A stretch of DNA of 64,000 bases from Xanthoparmelia taractica. Its lineage: Eukaryota; Ascomycota; Lecanoromycetes; Lecanorales; Parmeliaceae. The DNA is taken from assembly GCA_033085395.1 (NCBI GenBank), contig JANQBS010000025.1:1-64000 (forward strand). The letters are read 5' to 3'. Shown here piece after piece: positions 1 to 11,676 of the stretch (position 1 is the first letter of the stretch; every line of letters begins with the position of its first letter). The notes beneath the pieces are model-generated. The model was not told where the DNA came from and ran no database searches. It saw only the letters and a program-made list of their open reading frames with translations. Both the position numbers and the translations under genes were made by a program.

Positions 1-1130
1 ATATAATTTTTTAAAAAAAGTTGAAAAAAAGTTGAAAACGACTATATTCAACAGATACCACACCTTTCCGACCCGTAGATATAGATAATAGCATCGTCTT
101 TATTATCAGTAACATCTAATGCTAAGTCTAATTCGACTTTATACGCCTTTCGAGATTTCTTATTATTCTTCTTGAAGTGCTTAGCGAACGTAATCTTCTT
201 TTTAAACTTCTTCTTTTTTAATATACGAATTAACTTCTTTATCGCCTTAAAAGCTTTATAATCTTAAATCTTATAATCTTTCTTATTATATATATAGTAT
301 TAGAACTTACGAGTTAACGAAGTAGGCGAACGATTTAAGATCTTTGATCTTTGATTATTAGAGAAGCGATTTTAATATTCTTCACTTAATTGTTAACGAT
401 AAATTTAAGATCGACGAGTATATATTTCTAACTTATTTATAGTCTTTATCGAATTCTTCGTCTCTTAAAGTATACGAAGAGCTTTATTTAAGTCTTTCTC
501 CTCGCTTAACTTTAAAATAATTACTATAATATTATATTCGAACGGCAATAAATTATAGAGTCGATATAGAAGTTCTTCGATATTATAGGCCTCGGCTAGA
601 GTGAGCTTAATTGCTAGAATATTATGGCGAATCTTATAAAGTATAGCTTATATATCTTGAACTAATTGCTCTTCCTTCTTCTTATAGTTAATAAATTTCT
701 TTTATTTATTTGTAATAACTTATTTTCTTATATCTTTATATTTCCTCGTTAAAGTATCTTATTAATTTTTTATTATTATATAATTAATAATTAGAGTTAA
801 ATCGATCTCGTCTATTCTTAGAATAAAGAGTTCTTTTACTAGCTTATTAAGCTTATTATATTCGACTCTCTCATTAGAAAATAAGACGATATATATTAAT
901 TTTATCTATTCTAAGACGTATATTTCGTTCTTTACTTATAATTTAATCTTAATAAGAGCGAATTATTTTTCGTAATTGCTAGAGTTAAGAATAAGAATCT
1001 TATTGAACTTATAGGCGTCCTCTATAATATTCGTTTATTAATATAATAATATTCGATATAATTGCTATCACAGATAGACTTTAGAGTGTGTATTACTAAT
1101 ATAGTACTATTATAGATAGCTCTACACGAA
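1..1130. repeat. AT-rich RIP-degraded relic
   Basis: This stretch is strongly AT-rich, with TA-rich words everywhere and very few CA or TG dinucleotides between about 120 and 1080, while CG still occurs. Loss of CpA/TpG with gain of TpA is the signature of repeat-induced point mutation, so it is most likely an old inactivated transposon running off the left edge. No frame is open for any useful length and I cannot name the element. Composition returns to normal at about 1130-1150. Confidence 0.7.
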
Positions 1131-2068
1131 TATTCTCACGAGGAATTATTCTTTATTATCGATAGGCTGCAGGCGGCGACGGCGATTTATAGGAGGTACT
1201 ATACAGCAGTAGTACTATCGGGCTTATAATTTATTGAATAACTAGGCCTAGAACGACTTGATTGAGTACTCTAGAGAGTCAATCTAGCTAGGAACTACTG
1301 GAGAGGAAATATCTAGTGCCAAGCCCACTAGTGTGATAGGGCTGAATGCCCCTATTTCCAACATATACAACAGTGACACCTGATGCTTTTAGCGACTAGC
1401 GCTGAGCCCCAGTGTACGGATACCTATAGTCACTCGTGTTTGTGGAAATGTCAGGCTGATAACGTTATCACTTGGACAAACCGCGTCAGCTGACAAATTG
1501 CAGCAGCATATCCGAGACGTCATGATGCAGCATGCAAGTATGGAAGACGGGAGCAGCGGCAAGTCAGTAGCAGTCTGACTGTTAAAGCCAGATATATGTT
1601 CTAGGTGCGCGGTCAAACACAATTAAGCATTTGATATCTGGCCCAAGGTTTCCACCCTTCGGAAGGAGTCAAAGAGCGGCGGAAGGAAGGAGCGGGAATG
1701 GAGGGCGCGGAAGGATCCCAGCCACTACCTTGATAATGATTTGGAGACAGTGAGAGAGTATAGTAATCAAAGAGATTGATAGATACATGAAGATGTTTTG
1801 ATTTTTAATAGGCTGATGAATCGGAGTTGGGGATTGATAAGAAAACTGACAAATTCGTCATCTAGATGCATACTTAGGTGATTAATTCTAGGGCTCAAGG
1901 CCCTTCTAGCTTTAGCGCAAGGTGCCCCCAGCTACGGGGGGTCCTTGGCCCCGCCTTCCACAAGGACCTTAGGCTCAGGGGGCTGCTACTAGCACCTTTC
2001 AACAGGGGACGATATGGTGATAAAGTACAGTAATGTTGATTGAAAAGCATCCCTCTTATGCGCCGTGA
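1131..2068. other. Intergenic, no gene seen
   Basis: I see no convincing gene between the AT-rich relic and the Old Yellow Enzyme promoter. The only structured feature is the fold-back segment at 1915-2000, listed separately. Confidence 0.6.
1915..2000. repeat. Fold-back (imperfect inverted repeat) upstream of OYE
   Basis: GGTCCTTG at 1940-1947 pairs with CAAGGACC at 1961-1968 across a 13-nt loop. Outside it AAGGTGC (about 1919-1925) pairs with GCACCTT (about 1992-1998), and C-rich and G-rich blocks lie between. The nested arms could form a long hairpin about 200 bp upstream of the next start codon. It may be a small MITE remnant or a chance structure. Confidence 0.4.
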
Positions 2069-2076
2069 TATATAAG
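2069..2076 (+). promoter_or_regulatory. Candidate TATA box of the OYE gene
   Basis: TATATAAG lies about 125 bp upstream of the ATG at 2201, with a second TA-run near 2090. Position and sequence suit a TATA element. This is inference only. Confidence 0.4.
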
Positions 2077-2200
2077 CAGAATGGCCACGATATATATTCT
2101 CCATGTTCGCCTCTTCCCTCCATTCATTCTAAATTCTCTCCACACCGACTTCATATTCCCTCCATAGCCATAACCAATCACCCATCACAAACCGCCCACC

Positions 2201-3310
2201 ATGTCGCCCAGCCTCTTTGACCCCATCCGCGTCGGCTCCATCCCTCTCTCCCATCGCGTCGTCATGGCGCCCCTGACCCGTTACCGCGCCAACGATGCTC
2301 ACGTCCACACATCCCTCGCGACAGAGTACTACAGCCAGCGGGCCTCCGTCTCCGGAACCCTCCTCATCACCGAAGCCACCTTCATCTCTCCCCGTGCATC
2401 TGGCTACGCCAACGCGCCCGGTATCTATAACAAGGATCAGATTGAGGCGTGGAAGAATGTTACAGACGCGGTCCACAAAAAGGGCAGCTACATCGTCTGT
2501 CAGCTCTGGGCATTAGGACGTGCGGCGATTCCCGAGATTGTGAGGAAGGAGGCCGGAGAGGAATCGTTCGCCAGCAGCAGTGCGGTACCGATGGAGGCGG
2601 GGGCAGAAGCGCCAAGAGCTCTAGAGGAGGAAGAGATTTGGGGCTTTATAGGCGACTACGTACAGGCTGCCAAGAATGCGATGGAGGCTGGATTCGATGG
2701 CGTGGAGATACACGGCGCGAATGGATATCTGGTGGATCAATTCACCCAGGACGTTTGCAACAAGAGGACGGATGCCTGGGGTGGAAGTGTGGAGAAGAGG
2801 TCCAGGTTTGCGCTTGAGATTGCCAAGGCGGTCGTCGGGGCTGTCGGTAGCGACAAGGTGGGGATACGCTTGAGCCCCTTCAGCGTCTTCCAGGGGATGA
2901 AGATGGCGGACCCGATAGCGCAGTTCGGCCATCTGATCCAAGGACTCAAGGAGCTGAAGCTGGGCTACCTACACCTGGTCGAGTCCCGCGTTAAGGGCAA
3001 CGCCACCATTGAGGCCACAGAGAAAGTCGATCCCTTGCTGGACATCTGGGGCAAGACGAGTCCGGTCCTTGTGGCCGGTGGCTTCGACCCGGACAGTGCG
3101 AAGCGCGCGGTGGAGGAAGAATATACTGGGCACGATCTCATGATTGTGTTTGGCAGGCACTTCCTCGCGAATCCGGACTTGCCCTTTAGGATCCAGAAGG
3201 GCATAGAACTGACAAAGTACAACCGCGACACATTCTACAATGCCAAGGACCCCGTGGGATACATCGACTATCCTTTCAGTAAGGAGTGGGAGGCTCAGAA
3301 CAAGCTGTAG
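2201..3310 (+). CDS. Old Yellow Enzyme family NADPH-dependent FMN oxidoreductase
   Basis: Single-exon gene of 369 residues, the usual size for the family. It should be a cytosolic FMN protein that uses NADPH to reduce the double bond of alpha,beta-unsaturated carbonyl compounds; the natural substrate cannot be told. Seen in the sequence: the N-terminal FMN-contact motif APLTRYRA near residue 24, a QLWALGR segment near 100, and the substrate-binding and proton-donor motif HGANGYL with His171, Asn174 and Tyr176, followed by DQF. The C-terminal phosphate-binding region reads VAGGF then FGRHFLANPDLP. The start is the first ATG, in a good CACC-ATG context, with a TATA-like element about 125 bp upstream. 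It faces the amidohydrolase gene tail to tail. No introns and no defects are seen. Confidence 0.93.
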   Translation: MSPSLFDPIRVGSIPLSHRVVMAPLTRYRANDAHVHTSLATEYYSQRASVSGTLLITEATFISPRASGYANAPGIYNKDQIEAWKNVTDAVHKKGSYIVCQLWALGRAAIPEIVRKEAGEESFASSSAVPMEAGAEAPRALEEEEIWGFIGDYVQAAKNAMEAGFDGVEIHGANGYLVDQFTQDVCNKRTDAWGGSVEKRSRFALEIAKAVVGAVGSDKVGIRLSPFSVFQGMKMADPIAQFGHLIQGLKELKLGYLHLVESRVKGNATIEATEKVDPLLDIWGKTSPVLVAGGFDPDSAKRAVEEEYTGHDLMIVFGRHFLANPDLPFRIQKGIELTKYNRDTFYNAKDPVGYIDYPFSKEWEAQNKL

Positions 3311-3870
3311 GTGATGATATGACATGACGAAATGAGGCTTTTCATACAGACTCCATAGACGCTGGACATAGGTTAGACAGAACAAATGAAACTTTCGACC
3401 TTCACTTCACGCGCAAACATTCTCTGACGGGCCATGAGTGATAAACAGCCAGAGCAGCTACCACCCCTAACCATCACAATCCCACCACTGACTCCGTGTA
3501 CAGATGTAACAAAAGTCAGCATCTCAATCCACCCGTATTGTGTATGCCCCCAAACCATTCCAGATCCCTACTTATCTAATTTCGATAGACAAAATGCAGC
3601 GAGTTTGCTGGCTCAATGTTCGTGGCCTGGACTCTACCGTTCTCGTGGTAACGAACACTGGGCATGTCAGGGTGAGTGAGGGTTATGATATGATGGCCGC
3701 AGCTCTATCTAAGGTTAAAGTGCAAGTTCATATTTTCTCTTACTACAAGGAGTCATGGTGTTTCTCACTGAAGTTTGCTATTGCTTCTTCGCCATACTGT
3801 GTACTTAAATTTGGATAGAACGACACACTCTCCGGCCCTGAGCAATCCCTCCAGAGCCAGCCCCCAACTA
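3311..3870. other. Convergent intergenic region
   Basis: About 560 bp between the 3' ends of the OYE gene (+) and the amidohydrolase gene (-). Nothing beyond expected 3' untranslated sequence is seen. Confidence 0.6.
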
Positions 3871-5253
3871 CTACAACTTATGGCCGTCCCGCCAAACCGC
3901 TTTCAGATTCAGTGTATCGCGGATATCCTCCAGCGGGTTCCCTTCAATGAGCACAAGGTCCGCTTTACGGCCCGGAGCAATCAGCCCGCGATCATTGAAC
4001 CCGAACCGTTTCGCGTTCAAGCTGGTGGCTGCGTGAAGCGCTTCTTGTGGGGTGAAGCCAGCTTCGTGCACGAAGAGGTACAGTTCCTGGTGCATTGAAA
4101 GCCCCCAAGCCGTGCCGAGGGCAGGACCGGCAGCATCGGTGCCACTTCGCGAAAGTATTGATTAGCTTGTCAATATATCCATCATGGAGCAAGGAAATTA
4201 CCATAAGACATCAATGCCCGCCGCTTTCAATTGACGCACGCTTTCATAGGCATGCTCTACTTTGCACGTCTGCGCTCCGAAATGCATGCAGTCACACATG
4301 ACTGCCTTCTCGGCGCCAGAAATCTTACCTTCTGCTCGAGGGTCATTGGCAAAAGATGCAGCAAGATGGGCGCCCTCTCCTGTTACTGAGCCATGCACAA
4401 GTAAAGTAGGGATACAGAATGAGTTGTTGGCTTTGTAGGCCTCGATCAGTTCTTGTGTCGGCGGCACATCAGAGAATGTATGGGACAAGCCATCGACACC
4501 TGCTCCGAGGATAGCGAGGGTATCTTCAAGTGTCAATGCATGCGCGGCGGTCATCAAGCCATGACCATGGGCGGCTTTGACGATGGCGGTCTGAAGTTCA
4601 ATGGAGGGGATGTTGAACTTCTGGCCCATTATCTTCCCACTTTCGTGCACTGTACATGTAAGAGAGCGCATCTGCTTCGGGTGTGAAACACTGACTCAAT
4701 TTGATATAGTCGGCGCCATCTTTGATATTCTGTTGTATGTACGGCTCGACGTCCTCAGGTTTGGCTAATTTGGGCCATGTTGCAATTTCTGCCAGGGTCT
4801 GGGATTGCCATATCAGCGCTGCGGCTCTGACTTGGACGTTGAACAGCCAACCTCTTCTGATTTGTCATGCAGTGTGACAATCGGAACTGGCCAACCTTGG
4901 TCGATGGTAGCCGCCAAGCAAGAGCTCTTGAAGTCGGCCACATCTGTCCGCTCTTTTGCAACCTTTTTGAGCTTTGCAACATTGGGCGGCTCGTTGTGCA
5001 TATCACAAACGGTCGTCACACCAAATCGGAGGGATTGCTCTAGGGCCAGCACGCGGCCTTTGTCGGCATGGATATGGGCATCGATAAGGCCCGGGATGAG
5101 GGTAGATCCAGACCCGGAGACGATTGGTACGTCTGAATTTGGTGAATCATTGCCGACGTACTTGACGATGCCGTTTTCAACCAAGACACTTCCGCTGTCG
5201 AGGACATGCTCACCGGTAAAGACTCGGGCGTCTTTAATCAGGAAAGAAGCCAT
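3871..5253 (-). CDS. Amidohydrolase (imidazolonepropionase-like metal-dependent hydrolase), four exons
   Basis: I read exons 5253-4852, 4798-4696, 4649-4202 and 4144-3871 (introns 53, 46 and 57 bp, all GT..AG), giving 408 residues. Phases close exactly and the joins restore family motifs: the second join gives YIKLMHESG, the third gives CGTDAAGP. The protein has the amidohydrolase TIM-barrel signature: HIH near residue 60, TTVCDMH, a lysine in DYIKL, histidines in TAAHAL and GLSHTFSD, and the conserved aspartate in GTDA. These are the metal ligands. The C-terminal LIAPGRKADLVLIEGNPL closes the beta-sandwich domain. The family hydrolyses cyclic amides or dipeptides; the substrate here is unknown. 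Start at MASF is preferred over an in-frame upstream extension that begins at a non-ATG codon. Confidence 0.85.
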
Positions 5254-7218
5254 ATTATCATCACTTGAGTAGAAAAGGTAGGTATTGCTGAGGGCAATAG
5301 GCAACAAGGAGGGCTATTTGATCTTAGCAATTGCGCATCGCTGTGCTTCCCCGATTTGTACAAGACATGGCGTTGCACTAGGAGATGATTGGATGGATTT
5401 TGGGGATTCTGACTCGATGTTCAATCCTTCAACTCGGGGCACTTCGGCTCGGGCTCATTGTTATTCAGCATTCGCCGAGCGTTGCATGAGGTGCAACTAA
5501 TTGGCTCCGATATCTGTATTCCCATCTGCAATAGTTCTATACCCTTGATTTGAAACATTTTCCCATCGACTCTGGATATCTGAAGATTCCAGCCTGATAG
5601 AGTCCGGAATTTACTTGGTGATAGATTACTGCAACATCTTCTTCGCTTTTTGGATTGCGCTATTAGCGTGTGCAGGAAGCTTGAGAATAAGCGGGTAATC
5701 GCAAATGTCTCGATTTGAGTGGCAAAAACACAAAATTCTCAAAAAACTGTGCCAAAGATTCTCAAGCTTCCTGCACACGCTAATAGTGTCAGCCCTAATC
5801 CTACTCTCGAAAGATTGCATGTCCCAGCACAAGCCGAAGTACATAACGAATTCGCCCATGGAACATTTGCCAATCGTATATCTGCTCATTTGTCAGTTAC
5901 GGTTCACATGTCCATGCTAATTTACATGTGATTCAAGTCAAAGCCCTTATTCATCGTGACTTCCGACCATAGGCACGTAAACTGAATGTGACACTTTGAA
6001 AAAGGGTGTAGTGTTCATCTTCAAAGGAGGAGAGCGTGTACCTAGGACACTGGGATGGGGAGACTCAACTTGGGTTAGCGCAGCTTGCTCTCATCGTCAC
6101 CCCACTATCCCGTGCAACATTGCCTCCATCACGACACCCTCGTACAAACGACCTTTCTCCACGAATGACCCATAGCCTTTGCTTGCCAGATCTTCTGAAA
6201 CTTGGTTGCAAGGCCTTGATCATTTTACGAAGGACCTTCCATCGCCATTGTTGCCCAGTTGCCATAACACTGGAGGCCAGTAGAGGCTAACCCTAATATG
6301 AACGCTCAGTCACTCTCATTGTTCGTTCATCGCCAAAGGAATCATCAGGTACAGCTCTCTGTCGAACAACAAAGCTATCCAATCCGGATCAAAGATCATC
6401 TTCCATGGCCTCATCGTCGGTTCAGGGCTCACAGAATTCTCCATCTCTCAGTGAGCCTCTCCAGACGATCTGAAACGGTTATCACGCTACAGTCACGGCG
6501 CTCTACATTTCGTAGAGTCACAACCTGTCTGTCACATTCGAGCTCGTATCTCTACATTTCCGTAGCTCCCCTCCCCATCTCTGTCTGAGTACCAAAGGAA
6601 TCAATCATCAAGCCCAGCTCCCTACTGCCCATTACGCCACATTACAGCGTAACCCAAACTAGCGGCCCGAAAAGCCAAGCCAGCAGTTCACTTGAATGCG
6701 TTCGAGATAGACTCTTCACCATCACTGACCATCATCCATGAGAGTAGCCGATATTCTTTGACTTGAGTACAGGACATGGTCTCCAGGTCGGACGCACGAC
6801 GCAACCTGGCTTACAGCGCCATCAAAATTGACTATTCCCTCTACCGATCGGTTACTGACCATTTTCTATTTCCTCGGAGATCTAAACGATGTAATCTTCC
6901 TTCTATCGGTGCATGTGTTGCTACCATAATAGTACCAACCGCTATCAAACCACCCATATTTGCTAAGGTTCGGGCGACCGACCTGACCTTGACCTCAACA
7001 GAGAAGACCCTCCTGAAAGGCGCAGATAAAGCGCGACGACAGTCCTAGCACTCAGTACGGGTCTGGAATGAAAGCGGTTCAGTCCATTATAGGTGCCAGT
7101 GCGTCCTTCGGTGACATTCCATGACGACTTGAAATCCTCAGATCTGAGGGACGGGCTGTTGCCCCAAGTTGTCTACTGGAAGAGCGTTGAGTTGCTTAAT
7201 GGATTCGCACTGACGCTG
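5254..7218. other. Gene-free stretch left of the retrotransposon
   Basis: About 2 kb with only short frames and no recognisable protein. It contains the perfect 29-bp inverted repeat at 5660-5786. The last 100 bases before the element (about 7120-7218) translate without a stop on the + strand and may be a fragment of an interrupted gene, but no family is recognised. Confidence 0.5.
5660..5786. repeat. Perfect 29-bp inverted repeat, 69-nt spacer
   Basis: The arm at 5660-5688 (starting CTATTAGCGTGTGCAGGA) is the exact reverse complement of 5758-5786. Pairing stops abruptly on both sides. A transcript would fold into a 29-bp perfect hairpin. It could be a miniature transposon, a fold-back remnant or a small-RNA precursor; the sequence alone does not decide. 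Confidence 0.75.
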
Positions 7219-7387
7219 ATCGAATAGTGGGACTATGGGTTAGTGTGTCTCATGATCCAGCCCCTGTTCCAGATGCATGCGCACATGCGGGGAACACGTG
7301 TCCTCGAGAGCACTATATGTATGGGTCTTACACCATCAGTTGGCTCTTCATTCGAATTCTTCTCACTCAAAGCAATCGCATTCTTTT
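7219..7387 (+). repeat. Split direct repeat A1
   Basis: 169-bp left terminal repeat, starting ATCGAATAGTGGGACTATGG. It matches 11439-11607 with six differences, all transitions. Confidence 0.88.
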
Positions 7388-7512
7388 GTGACCTTCATTC
7401 AACTGATTCTAAATCATTGAACACCTGCACACTAGATTAGCATATATTCTTCTCATCCCATCCACACCTACACCCATTTCAATCTTCCCAATCATCCCAT
7501 TCTTCTTACGTT

Positions 7513-8560
7513 ATGGCTATCGCTATCAGACGCTCCAAGACATCCAAGAAGGCCTCCAAGAAGGCCTCCAGCAGGCCCAAGGCACCCGCAAAGGCCATCA
7601 CACCCCCTCCCCCCCCTCGCTCCGCTCGATCCCGCAGAAATGAGCCTGTGGTGCCGGAGACACCCTCCCCAGGAACTCTCAGCCCAAGCGTGATTGAGGA
7701 GACCGATATTGAGGCCCCCAGCTATCGCGATCAAGTCTTAGAACTGAAAGAACGCCTCGCCAAGTACGAACATGACCGTTACAAGCAGTACCGAATACAT
7801 AAGTCACGCTCTCGCCGCCGTCACCGCCATTACCGACACTATTCATTCGAGTCCAGTAGTGATTCAGAGAAGGGTGATAATCCCAGAGTCTCTTTTATGC
7901 ATACTGAAGGTACGCGTCCCTTTCTTAATCTTCATAAACGCTATCGCGCCGTCGACATCAAGTATTTCAAGCAAATCTTCTTTGAGACGTTCAAATCCGA
8001 AAACCTCATCAAGCTGAGCCAAGGATACGCCAATCGCGCCGGTACGAACGATGCTCAAAAAGCAAATGAGATAATGCCCCTACTACAGTGTTTCGAGGTG
8101 TATGGCCAGGCCATATATCACTATACACACCCCACAGTGGCCATCCGCCTGCAGAAGGCACTGTCAGATTATCGTTTTCGCCTGACTGAGTTGTCAGCCT
8201 CATACAAATTTGACTTCATTCGAGAATATCACTATGCGTTCATGAACGCACGTATCTTGAACGGCTAGAACGATCCCACAGCCTGGATCACCGAGGATAG
8301 ACGTTATAGCGACCTTCTGCTGCGTAAAATAGCCGCCCCCACCGATATCAAGTAGAACTTAGGTTCTGCTCCCAAATCCTCCGCTATATACCGAAATTTC
8401 AATAAGAGACGGTACTCACGCGAGCATTGCCAGTATATTCATATCTGCCTTAATTATCAGCTGAATCACCCAGCAAATACGTGTTATAAGGCCAAAACCG
8501 GGGCCTCAAGCATCAATCTCATCTCGCTCGACAATCGGATTTCAAAGCCTAAATAACTCT
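7513..8560 (+). pseudogene. Gag-like ORF1 of the retrotransposon (premature stops)
   Basis: The first 251 codons (7513-8268) are open. They start with a Lys/Ser/Pro-rich basic region, then a region with KYFKQIFFETFKSENLIKLS and a second conserved-looking block ending NARILNG. The stop at 8266-8268 is TAG where the frame otherwise continues; a TGG (Trp) changed to TAG is the simplest reading. The same frame then runs on with a Cys/His-rich stretch (EHCQYIHICL.., NHPANTCY) at about 8420-8490 that resembles a retroelement nucleic-acid-binding knuckle, and further stops. So ORF1 was probably longer and is now truncated. It lies directly downstream of A1, where the gag gene is expected. Confidence 0.65.
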
Positions 8561-8789
8561 CAACGCACTCGCAGATGCCCATATCACTGCTACACATAGT
8601 AGAAGAATTCTCGTACGCGCTATACGATTCATTAGATCTAGATCTAATTAGTCAAGATCCGCTGCGAGTAGAAGGTTGAGATCGTTGATTGAAGAATTAT
8701 CTAGATCTCATATTCGCAAAGATTCTTTCGGCTATTCTTCGAAAGGAAACAAAAATCGGATATCGAGGCTAAATTCTAAGCCATCGCAA

Positions 8790-10203
8790 TCACAATCATC
8801 AATTAGCCCTCGCAGCACCTAATATACTGACGGCGGACCTTCAAAAACAGCTCCAACATAATCGCCTAACCGAGATTGACCCCCAGGCGAAGCAGCAATT
8901 CGTCTGCTCGCCGCTAGAGCTGGTCCCGAAGCACGATAGTGATTGGAGGCGTATTCATGACCTCTTATTCCCATACGGGATCTCAATTAATAACGGTATA
9001 CCCCAGAACTAAGGGGCTCTGGAATACGCTATATACGATAACGCAGTGACCGCACTGCTACAACAAGGCCTTGGGGCTCAGTTCGTCAAAAGAGACTTAA
9101 AAGACGCCTTCAGACACATATCGGTCGCAATTTCAGATCAATGATTACTAGGATTTCACTGTAACGATCGCTATTGAATAGAACGATATCTATCCTTCGG
9201 CCTGCGTACGTCATCATTCATATTTGATCTATTCGTAAAGGCCCTTAACTGAATCTTGGTGGCAGTCCTTCTTTAAATCATAGTGCTTCACTATCTGGAC
9301 GATTTCTTCGCTATCTTAGCACCAACCGACGATACGATCGCATACGGCCAATAATTCGACCTCGTATGTGAAGAATTAGGCTTCAAAATCAACCACACCA
9401 AGGATGTCATGGGTACCATAGCCGATTTTCTGGGGATTGAGTTCGACAGCATCCTAATGCAGGCTAGACTCCCCCCCGACAAGCTCACCCGGGCGAGAAA
9501 TACGGTCAAGGACCTCCTAAATCGGGCGGTGATCTCACATCGCGAGCTCGAGTCAGCGGTCGGGTTCTTATCATTTACCGCTAAGATCGTGGTCTCAGGG
9601 AGGGCGTTCTTGAGGCGACTTTTTAATGCTATTCGAAGGCCAACAGCACTCATTAAGATCACATCACATATGAAGGCCGATCTACGATGGTGGAAGACCT
9701 TCCTAAAAGACTGGAATGACCTTAAGTTAATCCGTCACGCTACTAGTCGATCAACATGGCACATTTAAACCGACGCATTAGGGACCTTTGATATGAGAGG
9801 CTATATCCTGAAGCACCCAGACCTCTTGCAGTCGATTCAGAAGGCTTTTAGTATTCCGATGACCACACGTTATCGTCAGAAAGACATCCAGTTTAAAGAA
9901 ATGAAGGCCGTACACCACGCTATTCGACTATGGTTGCAAAGACTTCAGAAATCACGATTAATGCTATATTGCGACAACGACGCATGTATTCATGGTCTCA
10001 GAAAGTCCTCTATTCGCGGATCAGCCATGGCCCCACTACGAGATATAGTGATGCTACTGGCTAAATACGATATCTATTTAATCCCAACATGAATCTCAAC
10101 CAAGGCCAATGAGCTAGCAGATAACTTATTACGCTTTCGGTACCGAAAGATCGCTGACGCATATCCACAGCTGAGATGCATCCCAATCGCTCCGCAGAGC
10201 TAA
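8790..10203 (+). pseudogene. Reverse transcriptase-RNase H of the retrotransposon, RIP-inactivated
   Basis: A conceptual translation gives RT blocks in order: SPLELVPKHDSDWRRIHDL, FVKRDLKDAFRHI, LSFGLRTS, then the catalytic HYLDDFFAI (about 9280-9310), and the connection GFLSFTAKIVVSGRAFLRRL. An RNase H-like part follows (TDALGTFDMRGY, then LYCDNDACIHGL and ANELADNLLR). Stop codons interrupt the frame at positions where Trp or Gln is expected, for example before ISTKANELAD, where a conserved WIS motif usually stands. RIP turns TGG into TAG/TGA/TAA and CAG/CAA into stops, so this fits. The longest open pieces are 9409-9768 and 9793-10092. It cannot be expressed as a functional enzyme. Confidence 0.8.
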
Positions 10204-10269
10204 GGCGGGACCCACCAGATTCCTGATACAATCAGATCGCACTACCACGAGAGGCAGCTCGTCTTCTCT

Positions 10270-11201
10270 AATGAGGTTTGGCCACAAAGACGCGAAAAAC
10301 GTATATCACACCCATCAAGTCATATAGCGCGTATTACGCCATTAATAAGAGCACTCCTTTCTTCCCAGCGACCGTCAACTCACTCGCTAGCTAAATCGCA
10401 CATCTCAGCACGAGACGAGTTAAGGCTAAGACCATAAAGGCCTATCTGACAGACGTCAGATCAGCCCACGTTAACATGAGATATAAGGACCTTGCGATGT
10501 TCCATAACCCTCAGTTGCAAAGAATCATCGCCGGCATTCGACGTCTACGAGGCGAGGCTGGAACGAAAGAACGCCGCCCAATCACCAAAGACCTATTACT
10601 ACAGATACTCACTCATATCAATCAAGAAGACGAGGCCGAAGCAACGCTCTATGCAGCCTTTTATCTCGCATTCGCCGCATTCCTCCGTGTGAGCGAGTTC
10701 ACATACACCACACGTAATCGCAAAGGCCGGGACTTCGAGCAATAATTCCTCACTCGTCGCTCGATAAGGCTATACGAGGAACACCTCGAACTCACACTTC
10801 CAGCATCCAAAACGGATCCCTTTCGTCAAGGGATAACACTCACGGTTACGGCGTCAAATAATAACGCTTGTGCAGTGAAGGCCTTACGGCACCTCTTCAG
10901 ATGAAAGGCCTCATCAAATAGCCCCCTCTTTCAGTTAGATAAGGGCTCTTTCACTAGAGAGCTGGTCATCGGCCAACTCCGCCAAATACTAACCTCGCTC
11001 GATGTGAGGAATCATTATTCAGGGCACTCCTTCCGCAGAGGGGCTACTACTTCAGCACGAGAGGCGGGCCTCAGCGACGATGAAATCATGCTATTGAGAC
11101 GCTGGAAGTCCGATTCCTATCGCCTCTATATCACTACCCACCCCGAGCGAATCCTTATCACATCACGAAGGCACCAGCACCTTCCGTCCCATCAGCGCTA
11201 G
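10270..11201 (+). pseudogene. Tyrosine recombinase of the retrotransposon, RIP-inactivated
   Basis: Downstream of RNase H a phage-integrase-like (YR) domain is readable: LTHINQEDEAEATLYAAF, AFLRVSEFTYTTR with the first catalytic Arg, a middle part with LPASKTDPFRQG, then HSFRRGATTSAREAGL (the H-x-x-R box) and RWKSDSYRLYI with the nucleophilic Tyr, ending at a stop at 11199-11201. Two or more in-frame stops (for example at 10743-10745, and before KASSNSPLF) break it. A YR rather than a DDE integrase is what defines DIRS-order elements, which integrate through a circular intermediate. The open pieces are 10476-10745 and 11004-11201. Confidence 0.8.
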
Positions 11202-11278
11202 TGCTAGCGATGCTCGCATCGCCAGACCGCCATGCGAAGCCTCCTACGAGACCCCCACATAACGTCTTTTGGCTATTT

Positions 11279-11438
11279 GAGAGTTTTCTAGCGCTGAGGC
11301 ACGTCCAGGGGCCCATCTAAGCCTACTAACGACCTAGCTAGGCCTACTAACTACTGACCTTAGCGTTGGGACGACCCAATCATCTATCTACAGTACTACT
11401 TGATCCCGATGTGTATGCCTTCATGAATAAGAACACTA
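11279..11438 (+). repeat. Split direct repeat B1
   Basis: 160-bp repeat immediately left of A2, matching B2 at about 11677-11836. Every one of the ten differences is A in B1 against G in B2, so B1 looks like the RIP-mutated copy. Confidence 0.87.
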
Positions 11439-11607
11439 ATCGAATAGTGGGACTATGGATTAGTGTGTCTCATGATCCAGCCCCTATTCCAGATGCATAC
11501 GCACATGCGGGGAACACGTGTCCTCGAGAGCACTATATGTATAGGTCTCACACCATCAGTTGGCTCTTCATTCGAATTCTTCTCACTCAGAGCAATCGCA
11601 TTCTTTT
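11439..11607 (+). repeat. Split direct repeat A2
   Basis: Second copy of A1, fused directly to B1. Four of its six differences from A1 are G to A. Confidence 0.88.
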
Positions 11608-11676
11608 ATCCCACCCACCCACGCCTGTATATAGCTATCTAATTAGACACTCCGGGTCTATGCCGCATAGGTGTAG

